A stretch of DNA of 64,000 bases, taken from Klebsiella pneumoniae (GTDB lineage: Bacteria; Verrucomicrobiota; Verrucomicrobiia; Limisphaerales; SXTU01). Shown here piece after piece: positions 51,276 through 59,761 of the stretch. Position 1 is the first letter of the stretch. Each line of letters opens with the position of its first letter. The position numbers and the translations under genes are program-made. The notes under the pieces were generated by a model. That model saw only the letters and a program-made list of their open reading frames with translations, was not told the origin of the DNA and searched no databases. The stretch is taken from positions 62,001 through 126,000 of the forward strand of contig CALQJI020000002.1 of the NCBI GenBank assembly GCA_943330855.2. Direction: 5' to 3'.

Positions 51276-54200
51276 TTGCCACGAAATAGACGAAATGGTT
51301 GGTGGCCGGAGCATCTGCGCCGCATGGGAGCGGCGTATCTAGTGCTCGTAATTTCCCTTGTTCCAACCGTGCTGGCCTACCAGCGCGTCAAGGAAAACGC
51401 CCGCGAGCGCGACAACGAACGCTTCGACCAGATCGCCCGCGCCAAGCACGACACGATGGAGCGTCGCGTCGTTCGTTACGTGGACGAAATCGTCAGCTTG
51501 GGCGGCTTCTTCACCGCCAACGAGTCTCTTGATGTGGCGGAATGGAACCGCTTCACCCGCAGCGTCGCTGTGGGCGCGCGTTTCCCCGGTTTCCAACTGC
51601 TTGGTTTCGCGGAAGTCGTGCCTGCTGCTGCCCGCGCCGCGCATGATGCGAAGTGGCGGTCGCTTGCAGGCACGGATTACGTCATCAGTCCTCCGGGCCA
51701 GCGCGAGAGTTACTGCCCTGTGGTGCTGTTGAACAAGCTTGATGCGACCAACCGCTTGGCGCTCGGTGCGGACTCATTTGCCGATGCCGCTCTGCGCCCG
51801 ATTTTGGAGCAGTCGTTGGAGGCGGGGAGGGTTGCGATTAGCGGGCGTGTGATTTTTCCTTGGTTGGCAGCCAAGTCGTCACAACGTGTCGTGGTTGTTC
51901 AACCCGTTTTCTTCGCCGGCCGGCCCGTCGCGACGAAGGAGGAGCGGAAGGCGGCGTTGCGCGGGTATGTTTTTGGCGTGCTGGACTTGCCCCGGCTGCT
52001 GGAGGGGGTTTTTGGTTCGCCAGCGGATCTGGGTCTGCGCGCAGAAATCTTTGATGGCAAACAGCCCTTGCCGTCCCATTCCTTGTTCACCTCCGGCAGC
52101 GGGGAGCAGAGTCAGGCGCAGTTCCGTCGTGAAACTCGTGTGCGCGTGGCGGAACGCGAGTGGCTGATGGTGATGGAGTCCTCGCTGGCCTTCGAGGCTG
52201 GCCTCTACAAAGGACTCCCGCCCGTCGTGCTTGGGTTGGGCATCTCGCTGAACCTTTTGCTGTTCGGCATCGCCTGGGCGCAGGCGCGCGCGCGCCTCGA
52301 GGCCGAAAGGCTCGCGGAGGATTTGCGGCAGGTGCAGGAACGGGACCGCCTGCTCGAGCGCGCCACCAACGACGCGATCTGGGACTGGGACATCGCCGCC
52401 GGTCGCGTCGCGTGGAATGAGGCGGTGCAGGCCATGTTCCGCTACGCCGGAGATGCGGTCGCGCCGCAGATTGATTGGTGGATGGAGCGCCTGCATTCGG
52501 AGGACCGCCGCCGCGTGTGGAATGGACGCGAGGCAGCCGTGCAAACTGGCGGCGAATTTTGGGCGGATGAATACCGCTTCCGCCGCGGTGACGGCACCTT
52601 CGCCTACGTCATTGACCGCGGCTTCATCATCCACGACCGGCAGGGTGTGGCCGTGCGGATGATCGGTTCGATGGTGGACATCTCAGCGCAGCGCGAAGCG
52701 GAAGAGGCACGTCAGCAATCCGAGCGCAAGCTCGCGCTCCACATTCAGCAGACACCGCTGGCCGTCATCGAGTGGAATCTCAACTTCCAAGTCACTTCGT
52801 GGAACCCGGCGGCGGAACGCATCTTCGGCTACCCCGCACGCGAAGCGATGGGCCGACACGCAGCGGAACTCATCCTCCTCTCCTCCGAAAAGAAGGAGCC
52901 GGGAACGAACCTTTTCACCAACCTGCTCGCCGGCGTTCAGCTCTCCGAGGAAGCCCGGGAACACGTCCAACGCACTTGGCGCACTGTGTTGAGAGACACG
53001 CCCGCCGACCCCGCGAAATTCGAAGCGGGCAAGCGCCAAAGCATCAACGCTTTCGCCGTCACCAACTGCACCAAGAGCCAGCATTCCATCCTCTGTGACT
53101 GGTATAACACCCCGCTTGTCGATGCCACCGGCCAGATCATCGGAGTCGCCTCGCTCGTGCTAGACGTGACTGGTCGCAAGCACGCCGAGGATGCGCTTGC
53201 TGCCGAAAAGGAGCGCCTTACCGTCACACTGCGATCCATCGGTGACGGCGTGATCGCCACCGACATAGATGGCCGGGTCAGCATCATCAACAAACACGCC
53301 GAAGACCTCACTGGTTGGCGGCAGGGCGATGCAGTGGGGCAGCCCTTGGCCACCGTGTTTAGCGTCGTCCACCAGCGCACACGGCAGACCTTCCGCAATC
53401 CGGTTTCCCAAGTGCTGGCGGCAGGCGAGATCGTGGATCTGCCAGACCAGAGCATGCTCCTCTCCCGCACCGGAGCAGAGCGGTTGATCGCCGCCAGCGC
53501 AGCGCCCATCCGCGACCAAGCCAGCAAGATCATCGGCTCCGTGCTCGTCTTTCGCGACATCAGCGACCAGCAGGCCATCATGGAAGAGCGCGTGCGCGCT
53601 AGTAAGTTGGACTCGCTGGGCATCCTCGCCGGCGGCATCGCTCACGACTTCAACAACATACTCACCGCCGTCATCGGCAACATCTCCTTCGCCCGCCTCT
53701 TTTGCCAGCCAGGCGAGAAGCAGTTCGAGCGCTTGGAAGAAGCGGAAAAAGCCGCGATGCGCGCGAAGGACCTCGCGACGCAGCTGCTCACCTTCGCCAA
53801 GGGCGGCGCGCCCGTGCGCCAAACCGCCTCGCTCACCGAGTCCATCCGCGACTCGACCAGCTTCGTGCTGCGCGGCTCGAACGTGCGCTGCGAACTTCAG
53901 GCCGCACCAGGATTGTGGCCCGTCGAGGTGGACCAAGGCCAGTTCAGCCAAGTCATCCAAAACCTTGTTATCAACTCCGTGCAAGCCATGCCCACCGGCG
54001 GCGTCGTGCGCATCACCGCCGACAACGTCACGCTGTTGCCAGACTCACCGCTCGGGCTGGCCCCTGGCCGCTACTGCCGCATCTCCGTCAAAGACCATGG
54101 CATAGGCATCAATCTGGATCATCTCGGCAAGGTCTTCGACCCCTATTTCACTACCAAGGAAAAGGGCACTGGTCTGGGCCTCGCTACCTCCTACTCCATC

Positions 54201-54719
54201 GTGAAAAAGCATGACGGCATCATCACCGTGGACTCGACCCTCGGTGCCGGTGCTGAATTTCACGTCTATCTACCCGCCTCAGAAAATCAGGTGAAGCCCG
54301 TGCTGTCTGAACCCGCCGCGCCCGTTCAGGGTCACGGACGAGTGCTCGTGATGGATGATGAGGAACTGATCCGGGAGCTGGCGCAGACAGCCTTGGAGTT
54401 CCTCGGCTATCAGGTGGACGGTGTGGCCAATGGTGACGCGTGCATTCAGGCATATACCGCTGCGCGTGCCGAGGGCCGACCCTACGCTGCCGTCATCATG
54501 GACCTTACTATCCCCGGCGGCATGGGCGGCAAGGAAGCCATTCAGCGCCTGCTGGAGATTGACCCCGACGTGCGCGCCATCGTCTCCAGCGGTTATTCTC
54601 ACGGTCCCGAGATGGCCAACCACAAGCAACACGGATTCCGTGGCATGGTGGGCAAGCCCTATAAGGTCGAGGAACTCGCGCGCGAGATCATCGCCGTCGT
54701 TAACGGCAAGGGAGCGTGA
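51276..54719 (+). CDS. CHASE/PAS hybrid histidine kinase with C-terminal receiver
   Basis: About 1147 residues. The start is uncertain: TTG 51276 is preferred because PRNRRNGWWPEHLRR then supplies positive charge before TM1 (AAYLVLVISLVPTVLAY); ATG 51324 removes it and TTG 51228 is also open. The CHASE sensor domain occupies about 60-230 (VVPAAARAAHDAKWRSLAG). TM2 (VVLGLGISLNLLLFGIAWAQ) precedes three PAS-like domains (RATNDAIWDWDIAAGRVAWN, LAVIEWNLNFQVTSWNPAAE, TLRSIGDGVIATDIDGRVSI). Kinase: LGILAGGIAHDFNNILTAVI (His near 788) and an HATPase with GTGLGLATSYSIV. The receiver Asp is in VIMDLTIPGG near 1074. No output regulator lies alongside, so the receiver may feed a phosphorelay. Confidence 0.87.
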   Translation: MPRNRRNGWWPEHLRRMGAAYLVLVISLVPTVLAYQRVKENARERDNERFDQIARAKHDTMERRVVRYVDEIVSLGGFFTANESLDVAEWNRFTRSVAVGARFPGFQLLGFAEVVPAAARAAHDAKWRSLAGTDYVISPPGQRESYCPVVLLNKLDATNRLALGADSFADAALRPILEQSLEAGRVAISGRVIFPWLAAKSSQRVVVVQPVFFAGRPVATKEERKAALRGYVFGVLDLPRLLEGVFGSPADLGLRAEIFDGKQPLPSHSLFTSGSGEQSQAQFRRETRVRVAEREWLMVMESSLAFEAGLYKGLPPVVLGLGISLNLLLFGIAWAQARARLEAERLAEDLRQVQERDRLLERATNDAIWDWDIAAGRVAWNEAVQAMFRYAGDAVAPQIDWWMERLHSEDRRRVWNGREAAVQTGGEFWADEYRFRRGDGTFAYVIDRGFIIHDRQGVAVRMIGSMVDISAQREAEEARQQSERKLALHIQQTPLAVIEWNLNFQVTSWNPAAERIFGYPAREAMGRHAAELILLSSEKKEPGTNLFTNLLAGVQLSEEAREHVQRTWRTVLRDTPADPAKFEAGKRQSINAFAVTNCTKSQHSILCDWYNTPLVDATGQIIGVASLVLDVTGRKHAEDALAAEKERLTVTLRSIGDGVIATDIDGRVSIINKHAEDLTGWRQGDAVGQPLATVFSVVHQRTRQTFRNPVSQVLAAGEIVDLPDQSMLLSRTGAERLIAASAAPIRDQASKIIGSVLVFRDISDQQAIMEERVRASKLDSLGILAGGIAHDFNNILTAVIGNISFARLFCQPGEKQFERLEEAEKAAMRAKDLATQLLTFAKGGAPVRQTASLTESIRDSTSFVLRGSNVRCELQAAPGLWPVEVDQGQFSQVIQNLVINSVQAMPTGGVVRITADNVTLLPDSPLGLAPGRYCRISVKDHGIGINLDHLGKVFDPYFTTKEKGTGLGLATSYSIVKKHDGIITVDSTLGAGAEFHVYLPASENQVKPVLSEPAAPVQGHGRVLVMDDEELIRELAQTALEFLGYQVDGVANGDACIQAYTAARAEGRPYAAVIMDLTIPGGMGGKEAIQRLLEIDPDVRAIVSSGYSHGPEMANHKQHGFRGMVGKPYKVEELAREIIAVVNGKGA

Positions 54720-54742
54720 GGGGGAGCGGGGAGGGATGAGGA

Positions 54743-54816
54743 AATAGGGAATAGGAGATGGGGGAAAGGGCGGCAGCGGTTTCCTCCTATTCCCTATTCC
54801 CCATTCCCTATTCCCT
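54743..54816. repeat. paired heptanucleotide satellites between kinase and methyltransferase genes
   Basis: Left: aataggg, aatagga, gatgggg, gaaaggg (54743-54770). Right: attccct, attcccc, attccct, attccct (54789-54816). The halves are complementary and can fold into a hairpin. It separates two convergent genes, and the TAG stop of the methyltransferase (54808-54810) lies within it. Confidence 0.8.
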
Positions 54817-55395
54817 TCGCTGCCACAGGAACATCCGCTCCAGCCCGGTGCGATTTTGATACGACCGTGGGGTCCATTCGGCCAGCAGTTCAAAGTGCGG
54901 CGAGAACCGCGCCCAAATCTCGTCCCGGTCCACGCCGAACGGTGGGCCGTCCGTGTCCGGGATGAAGTAGTTCACGGCGAGGTAATGACCGCCCGGCTTG
55001 AGCCAGCGGAGCACCGCCCGCACGTAATCATCTCGGAGGACGGGCTGGATAGCGCAGAAGCACGTGTGTTCAAAAACCCGGTCGAACAGCGCGAACGGCT
55101 CGTCCGCGAGGAAATCGCCGAGCCGAAACTCGGTCCGCTCGTTCTCACCTGCGGCCATCGCCCGCTCCACCGCGCTCGGCGCGATGTCCAAGCCCGTTGC
55201 TGAAAATCCCGCCGCCGCCCAAGCCCGCACGTCATGTCCCAGCCCGCAGCCCGGCACCAGCGCGGTGCCGCGCGTGGCGTGCGGTTCGGTCGCAAGCCAG
55301 TCCACGAGGCCGGGTGAAGCTTCGCCCTTGTCCCACGGCGTGTCCTTCGCCTGATACTGAGCTTCCCAATCGGTGTTGTTCGGCGGAGTTTCCAT
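54808..55395 (-). CDS. TPMT-like SAM-dependent methyltransferase
   Basis: 195 residues from ATG 55395 (METPPNNTDWEAQYQAKDTP). The thiopurine-methyltransferase type start W-Y---DTPWDKGEASPGL, SAM motif ALVPGCGLGHDVRAWAAAGF, ATGLDIAPSAVERA and FDRVFEHTCFCAIQPVLRD are characteristic. Such enzymes methylate thiols, selenols, halides or small metabolites. Ends in the satellite repeat. It is followed upstream by a second methyltransferase gene 36 bases away, same strand. Confidence 0.85.
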   Translation of the reverse strand: METPPNNTDWEAQYQAKDTPWDKGEASPGLVDWLATEPHATRGTALVPGCGLGHDVRAWAAAGFSATGLDIAPSAVERAMAAGENERTEFRLGDFLADEPFALFDRVFEHTCFCAIQPVLRDDYVRAVLRWLKPGGHYLAVNYFIPDTDGPPFGVDRDEIWARFSPHFELLAEWTPRSYQNRTGLERMFLWQRRE

Positions 55396-55431
55396 TTGCG
55401 GAGATTCGCGTGATTCGCGGGCCACTGTGCC

Positions 55432-56196
55432 TCAATCATTTCGTCTCGCTACCACGAACGCGCACAGCATCCCGTAGCGCAGCGGCGTGAGATTCAGCAG
55501 CCAATCCAGCGGCGCAAACACGTTGCGGTCCGTGCAGAGAGTTTGCTCCACCGCGCAGTCGAGCCGTTCGAGTTGGAAGGCCATTTCCAAGGCGTTGGTC
55601 ATGATGATGGCGTCGTCGTCCGGCTCGAAGGGCGTCTTGACCACCGGAGCCACCCGCTCGAAACGCACTTGGTCCGGGGCCTCCTGCATCTGCCGCCGCT
55701 TCGCCAGCAGCCGCTGAAGGTTCTGCCACTTATTGCCCAGCCCGCGCATCCGGTAGTGGTAGTCGCGCAGGCCGATGACGCGCAGAAAGTTTGGGCTGGA
55801 GACGATGACCTTGCCGCCCGGCTCGGTCACTCGCACCAGTTCGGCGAGGAACGCCTCTGGTTCGTCCACGTGTTCGAGCACGTTCAGCGCGCCGACGCGC
55901 GCGAAGTGCCGGTCGGGGAAGGGCAGTCGCTTGCCATCGTAAAGCTGGCACCGCTCACTGACCCCCCGCGCCCGCGCGACGTTTGGCCCCGACACATCCA
56001 CGCCGTGCGCCTCCACGCCATCGCGCGTCAGTGCAGCCACCACCTGCCCCACGCCACAGCCCACGTCCAGCGCGCGCCCCTCTTTGAGGTCTGGCCGGAG
56101 CGCGTTGGTGTATTTGCCGTAAAACGCAGGGTCCCAGCCCGCGAGAAACTCCGCGTAAGCTTCGTTGTTCTGGTAGAAAGACTCGTGCTGGCCCAT
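55432..56196 (-). CDS. class I SAM-dependent methyltransferase
   Basis: 254 residues from ATG 56196 (MGQHESFYQNNEAYAEFLAG). SAM motif LDVGCGVGQVVAALTRDG, HGVDVSGPNVARA, LPFPDRHFARVGALNVLEHV (Methyltransf_11 type) and GGKVIVSSPNFLRVIGLRDY. The substrate is unknown; the context of a second methyltransferase does not resolve it. The leader region holds a hairpin with a T-run (see 56383-56415). Confidence 0.85.
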   Translation of the reverse strand: MGQHESFYQNNEAYAEFLAGWDPAFYGKYTNALRPDLKEGRALDVGCGVGQVVAALTRDGVEAHGVDVSGPNVARARGVSERCQLYDGKRLPFPDRHFARVGALNVLEHVDEPEAFLAELVRVTEPGGKVIVSSPNFLRVIGLRDYHYRMRGLGNKWQNLQRLLAKRRQMQEAPDQVRFERVAPVVKTPFEPDDDAIIMTNALEMAFQLERLDCAVEQTLCTDRNVFAPLDWLLNLTPLRYGMLCAFVVARRND

Positions 56197-56578
56197 GCCG
56201 CGCGGACTATCTGGGCAGTGCGGGGCTGGGGGCAAGGGCAACTTGGAATCATCCGGCCTGGCCCGTTGGTTTTCCTCACGGACAAACCGCTATCCGATCC
56301 TACCCGCCGTGCAACCGAGTCGAATCCTTCACGCTTCATCCCATCAAGCTTTCAACAGCGTTAGCGGATCAAACCCTCTGTGGAAAAAAAGAAGAAGCGA
56401 GCAGCGATTGCTCGCCACTCGCTTCCAACCCCAACAACCAAACCAACTGCGCCCTAACTGACGCATGCCTCCGAGTCGGCTTCAAAAATTTCGCTTTCGG
56501 GAGCATAAATCTTTATCCAGCCCGCTCGAAGGGGAGATTCAAGTGTCCAAAGCCACTCAAACCTGTTCTGTTCCTGCC
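56197..56578. other. 382-base gap between the methyltransferase and beta-CASP genes
   Basis: Divergent promoter region. Apart from the hairpin at 56383-56415 I see no gene or repeat. The reading frame of the nuclease extends back to 56465, but the extra codons are not conserved-looking. Confidence 0.5.
56383..56415 (-). terminator. terminator-like hairpin with T-run, leftward
   Basis: GCGAGCA (56397-56403) and TGCTCGC (56409-56415) form a perfect 7-bp stem with a 5-base loop. Read leftward it is followed by TTCTTC then TTTTTTT (56383-56389), an intrinsic-terminator arrangement. No minus-strand gene ends here, so it may attenuate the methyltransferase leader or block antisense reads. Confidence 0.5.
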
Positions 56579-57952
56579 ATGCGAATCCGCAATCTCAACC
56601 CCGCCTCCGACATTGGGGCAAGCGCGTGGTGGCTCGAACTCGACGGCCATCGCTTACTCATGGACGCCGGCATTCACCCCAAGCACGAAGGGCTGGATGG
56701 CCTGCCCTTGCTCGACCTCGTGAAGGACACCGAGCTGGACGCCATCGCACTCACGCACTGCCATCACGACCACGTCGGCAGCCTGCCCGTCGCTATCCGC
56801 CAGCACCGGCGTGCGCACGTTTTGATGACGGAGTTGAGCTATTTCCTGATTGAGCGCGTGCTCCACAACTCGGTGAACGTCATGAAACGCCAGCGCGAGG
56901 AGTCCGGCATCCGCGACTACCCGCTCTACACGCACGATGAGCTGGATGAAATCGCGCCGCTTTTCCAAGGTTACAAATACAACCGCGAGATTCCGTGGGC
57001 TTTCCAAAAATCGCGGGCCGACGCCTCTTCGCCCACGCTGGAATTCTTCGACGCAGGCCATGCCCTCGGCTCCGCCGGCATCCTCGTGCGCGGCAAGCGG
57101 GAGACGCTCTTTTACACGGGCGACGTTTGCTTCCATGATCAAACCCTCCTCAAAGGCGCGCGTTTCGATGACGTGAAAGCCGACGTCCTCATCATGGAAA
57201 CCACGCGCGGCAACCGTGCCGTGTCGCCCACCTTCAGCCGCGAGGCCGAGCTGGCGCGGCTCATCGAAGCCATCCGCGAGACGCTCAAGCGCAAGGGCAG
57301 CGTGCTCATCCCAACCTTCGCGCTGGGCCGCACGCAGGAAATCCTCGCGGCCCTCGCCCTCGCGACCAAAGCCGGGAAGCTTAAGCACCAGCCCATTTAC
57401 ATCGGCGGCCTTGGGCGCGTTTTCACGGAGATTTACGACCTCGAAGCCCATCGCGCGAACCGCCTGCATACCAACCTCAAACTCAATGAGGCGTTGAACT
57501 TGATCGTGCTGGAGAAGGGGCAGGCTGAAATCATGAGGCTCACCGGGGGGCGCATCTTCGTCATTACCGCCGGCATGATGAGCGAGCACACCGCCGCGCA
57601 CGACCTCGCCGCGCGCATGATGGGGGACGAGCGCCACGGCATCTTCTTCGTGGGCTACGCGGACCCCGAGACGCCCGGTGGACACCTCAAAGCCAGCCAA
57701 CTCGGGGAACCGTTCCTCTTCAGCCCGAGCGCCGGCCAGTTGACCCGCAAGTGCGAAATTCGGGACTTCGACCTCTCCGCCCATGCGAATCGGGGCGAAC
57801 TGCTCGACTTCGTCGGCCAAGTTTCGCCCCGCACCATCCTCCTTGGTCATGGCGACGACGCGGCGCGCGGTTGGTTCGCGGAGCAAATCGCCGAGCGTCA
57901 CCCGAAAATCAAAGTGATCCAGCCCACTCCCGGCCAACTCGTGGAAGTGTGA
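56579..57952 (+). CDS. metallo-beta-lactamase/beta-CASP RNA-processing nuclease
   Basis: 457 residues from ATG 56579, where homology begins (MRIRNLNPASDIGASAWWLE). Zinc ligand motif THCHHDHVGS near residue 58, DAGHALGSAGILVRGKRETL, FYTGDVCFHDQTLL, METTRGNRAVSPTF, the beta-CASP insertion (VLIPTFALGRTQEILAALAL, FVITAGMMSEHTAAHDLAAR) and the final GHGDDAARGWFAEQI. This is the CPSF73-like/RNase-type beta-CASP family, predicted to cut RNA. A long upstream extension to 56465 was rejected. Confidence 0.9.
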   Translation: MRIRNLNPASDIGASAWWLELDGHRLLMDAGIHPKHEGLDGLPLLDLVKDTELDAIALTHCHHDHVGSLPVAIRQHRRAHVLMTELSYFLIERVLHNSVNVMKRQREESGIRDYPLYTHDELDEIAPLFQGYKYNREIPWAFQKSRADASSPTLEFFDAGHALGSAGILVRGKRETLFYTGDVCFHDQTLLKGARFDDVKADVLIMETTRGNRAVSPTFSREAELARLIEAIRETLKRKGSVLIPTFALGRTQEILAALALATKAGKLKHQPIYIGGLGRVFTEIYDLEAHRANRLHTNLKLNEALNLIVLEKGQAEIMRLTGGRIFVITAGMMSEHTAAHDLAARMMGDERHGIFFVGYADPETPGGHLKASQLGEPFLFSPSAGQLTRKCEIRDFDLSAHANRGELLDFVGQVSPRTILLGHGDDAARGWFAEQIAERHPKIKVIQPTPGQLVEV

Positions 57953-57960
57953 GCGGGCGC

Positions 57961-57989
57961 TTGACCCGCCCGGATCGTTTTCTTACATT
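57961..57989 (+). promoter_or_regulatory. sigma-70 promoter of the tRNA-His gene
   Basis: TTGACC (57961-57966, 5/6 to consensus), 17-base spacer, TACATT (57984-57989). Initiation would fall near 57996, about 9 bases before the tRNA. It is the best promoter seen in the window. Confidence 0.6.
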
Positions 57990-58004
57990 CCGTCCCGTGC
58001 GACT

Positions 58005-58080
58005 GGTGGTCGTAGCTCAATGGTAGAGTCCAGGCTTGTGGAGCCTGTTGTTGCGGGTTCGAATCCCGTCGGCCACCCCA
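58005..58080 (+). tRNA. tRNA-His (GUG)
   Basis: Cloverleaf complete: acceptor GTGGTCG/CGGCCAC, D-stem GCTC/GAGT, anticodon arm CAGGC-TTGTGGA-GCCTG (anticodon GTG), T-arm GCGGG-TTCGAAT-CCCGT, discriminator C73, CCA encoded (58078-58080). An encoded G precedes the acceptor at 58005, the extra G-1 characteristic of tRNA-His. The next gene begins 75 bases later, and its longest open frame starts inside the tRNA by chance. Confidence 0.95.
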
Positions 58081-58154
58081 CCTCCCTCCGTTTCCCGTGC
58101 GCCCCGCTGGTTTCTGGCAGTGAGGGCAGACGGCGATTCACTTTCAGTCTGCTT

Positions 58155-59666
58155 ATGGCCGAACCCTTCAAACTCACTCGCCTTCCCTCCCTCAAAACCG
58201 TCGCTGACTTCCGCGCGCACTGCGCTGGCCTCGGCATTGAGTTGCCGTGCGAGGACACCATCGCCGCTGGTAACTCACCGCTCGCCGAGCCGGTGCCTAA
58301 CGTCACCGTCAACGGTAAGCGCATCGGCAACCGCATTGCACTCCACCCGATGGAGGGCTGGGACGGCACGACGACGGGCGGCTTGAGCGAGGAGATGCGT
58401 CGGCGGTGGCAGCGCTTCGGCGAGAGCGGCGCGAAGCTGATTTGCGGCGCAGAGGCGATGGCCGTGCGCCCCGACGGCCGCGCGAACCCGAACCAGCTCA
58501 TCCTCATCGAGCAGAACAAAGCCGGCATCGCCGAGCTGGTCGGCCTCCTGAAGGGCGCGCACGCCGAGCGCTACGGCACGACAAATGACCTCGTCCTCGG
58601 CTTCCAGCTCACGCACTCGGGGCGCTTCTGCAAGCCCAACGGCAAGACCACCTACGAGCCGCGCGTCGCCTTCCGCCATCCGATTCTCGACCCGAAGTTC
58701 AAGGTCACGAGCGACGCCCAAGTCTTCACCGACGAAGAGATTGAGCGGCTCATCGAGGACTTCATCCGCGCGGCGCAGCTCGCGTGGGACGTGGGCGCGG
58801 ACTTCGTGGACCTGAAGCATTGCCACGGCTATCTGCTGCACGAGTTCCTCGGTGCGCACACGCGGCCGGGCAAGTTCGGCGGCAGCTTCGAGAATCGCAC
58901 GCGTATCCTGCGCGACCTCATCGCGGGCATCCGCGCGAGTGGAAACCCCATCGAGTTCGCCGTGCGCCTGAGCTGCTTTGACAAGGTGCCGCACAAGCCC
59001 GACCCCGCGCTCTCGGTGCCCGGCAAGCTCGGCCCCGGCATCCCGGAGGAGCACGCGCACTGCCTGCCCTACCGCTACGGATTCGGCGTGAACCAGAGCG
59101 ACCCGACGCAGATTGACCTCACGGAGACCTTCCAGTTCGCCGAGCTTTGCGCGCAACTCGGCGTGAAGATTCTCAACACCACCGCCGGCTCGCCCTACTA
59201 CACGCCGCATCTCCAGCGTCCCGCCGCGTATCCGCCGAGTGACGGGTATCCGCCGGCCTACGACCCACTCATTGACTTGGAGCGGCAGGTGCAGGTCGTG
59301 CGGAAGCTCAAGGCGCACTTGTCAGAAGTCAGAAGTCAGAAGCCAGAAGCCAGCACGCCGCTGCTGGTCGCGTCGGGGTTGAGCTACTTGCAGGAATATC
59401 TCCCGCACGTTTCGCAATACCTCCTGCGCCACGGGTGGGCGGACTTGGTGGGCATGGGCCGCGCGGTCTTGAGCTACCCGACGATGCTCGCCGACGCGGC
59501 GACGAAGGGGGAGCTGGAGAAGCGCCTCATCTGCCGCACGTTCAGCGACTGCACCACCGCCCCGCGCAACGGCCTCATCTCCGGCTGCTACCCGCTGGAC
59601 AAGTATTACGTCGCCAAGCCCGAGGCGGCGCAGTTGAAGGAACTCAAGAAACGCGTCGGGGGGTGA
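58155..59666 (+). CDS. NADH:flavin oxidoreductase (old yellow enzyme family)
   Basis: 503 residues from ATG 58155 (MAEPFKLTRLPSLKTVADF); in-frame codons back to 58020 run into the tRNA and were rejected. TIM-barrel OYE pattern: NRIALHPMEGWDGTTTGG, LGFQLTHSGRFCKPNGK, DFVDLKHCHGYLLHEFLGAH, FAVRLSCFDK and the late FMN phosphate region LVGMGRAVLSYPTM. It reduces electron-poor alkenes or other substrates with NAD(P)H; the physiological substrate is unknown. A heptamer satellite (59323-59350) encodes SEVRSQKPEAS in a surface loop. Longer than single-domain OYEs (about 360). Confidence 0.87.
   Translation: MAEPFKLTRLPSLKTVADFRAHCAGLGIELPCEDTIAAGNSPLAEPVPNVTVNGKRIGNRIALHPMEGWDGTTTGGLSEEMRRRWQRFGESGAKLICGAEAMAVRPDGRANPNQLILIEQNKAGIAELVGLLKGAHAERYGTTNDLVLGFQLTHSGRFCKPNGKTTYEPRVAFRHPILDPKFKVTSDAQVFTDEEIERLIEDFIRAAQLAWDVGADFVDLKHCHGYLLHEFLGAHTRPGKFGGSFENRTRILRDLIAGIRASGNPIEFAVRLSCFDKVPHKPDPALSVPGKLGPGIPEEHAHCLPYRYGFGVNQSDPTQIDLTETFQFAELCAQLGVKILNTTAGSPYYTPHLQRPAAYPPSDGYPPAYDPLIDLERQVQVVRKLKAHLSEVRSQKPEASTPLLVASGLSYLQEYLPHVSQYLLRHGWADLVGMGRAVLSYPTMLADAATKGELEKRLICRTFSDCTTAPRNGLISGCYPLDKYYVAKPEAAQLKELKKRVGG
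59323..59350 (+). repeat. heptanucleotide satellite inside the flavin oxidoreductase gene (4 x 7 bp)
   Basis: cagaagt, cagaagt, cagaagc, cagaagc in frame, translated as EVRSQKPEAS. Same 7-mer as in miaA; the encoded peptide is nearly the same (EVRSQKSEV). Confidence 0.88.
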
Positions 59667-59761
59667 TTCCCGTCCGGGCAGTCACAGCCTCAGTGCGCGG
59701 CCGCAACTGGAATTCTCTGCTTTCCAAGCCGGGGCGATTTTCTAAGCTCCCGCCTCATCGC

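Noticed and set aside
58020..58154. Upstream extension of the flavin oxidoreductase gene to an ATG at 58020
   Set aside because: The extra codons overlap the tRNA-His gene; ATG 58155 begins the protein-like sequence.
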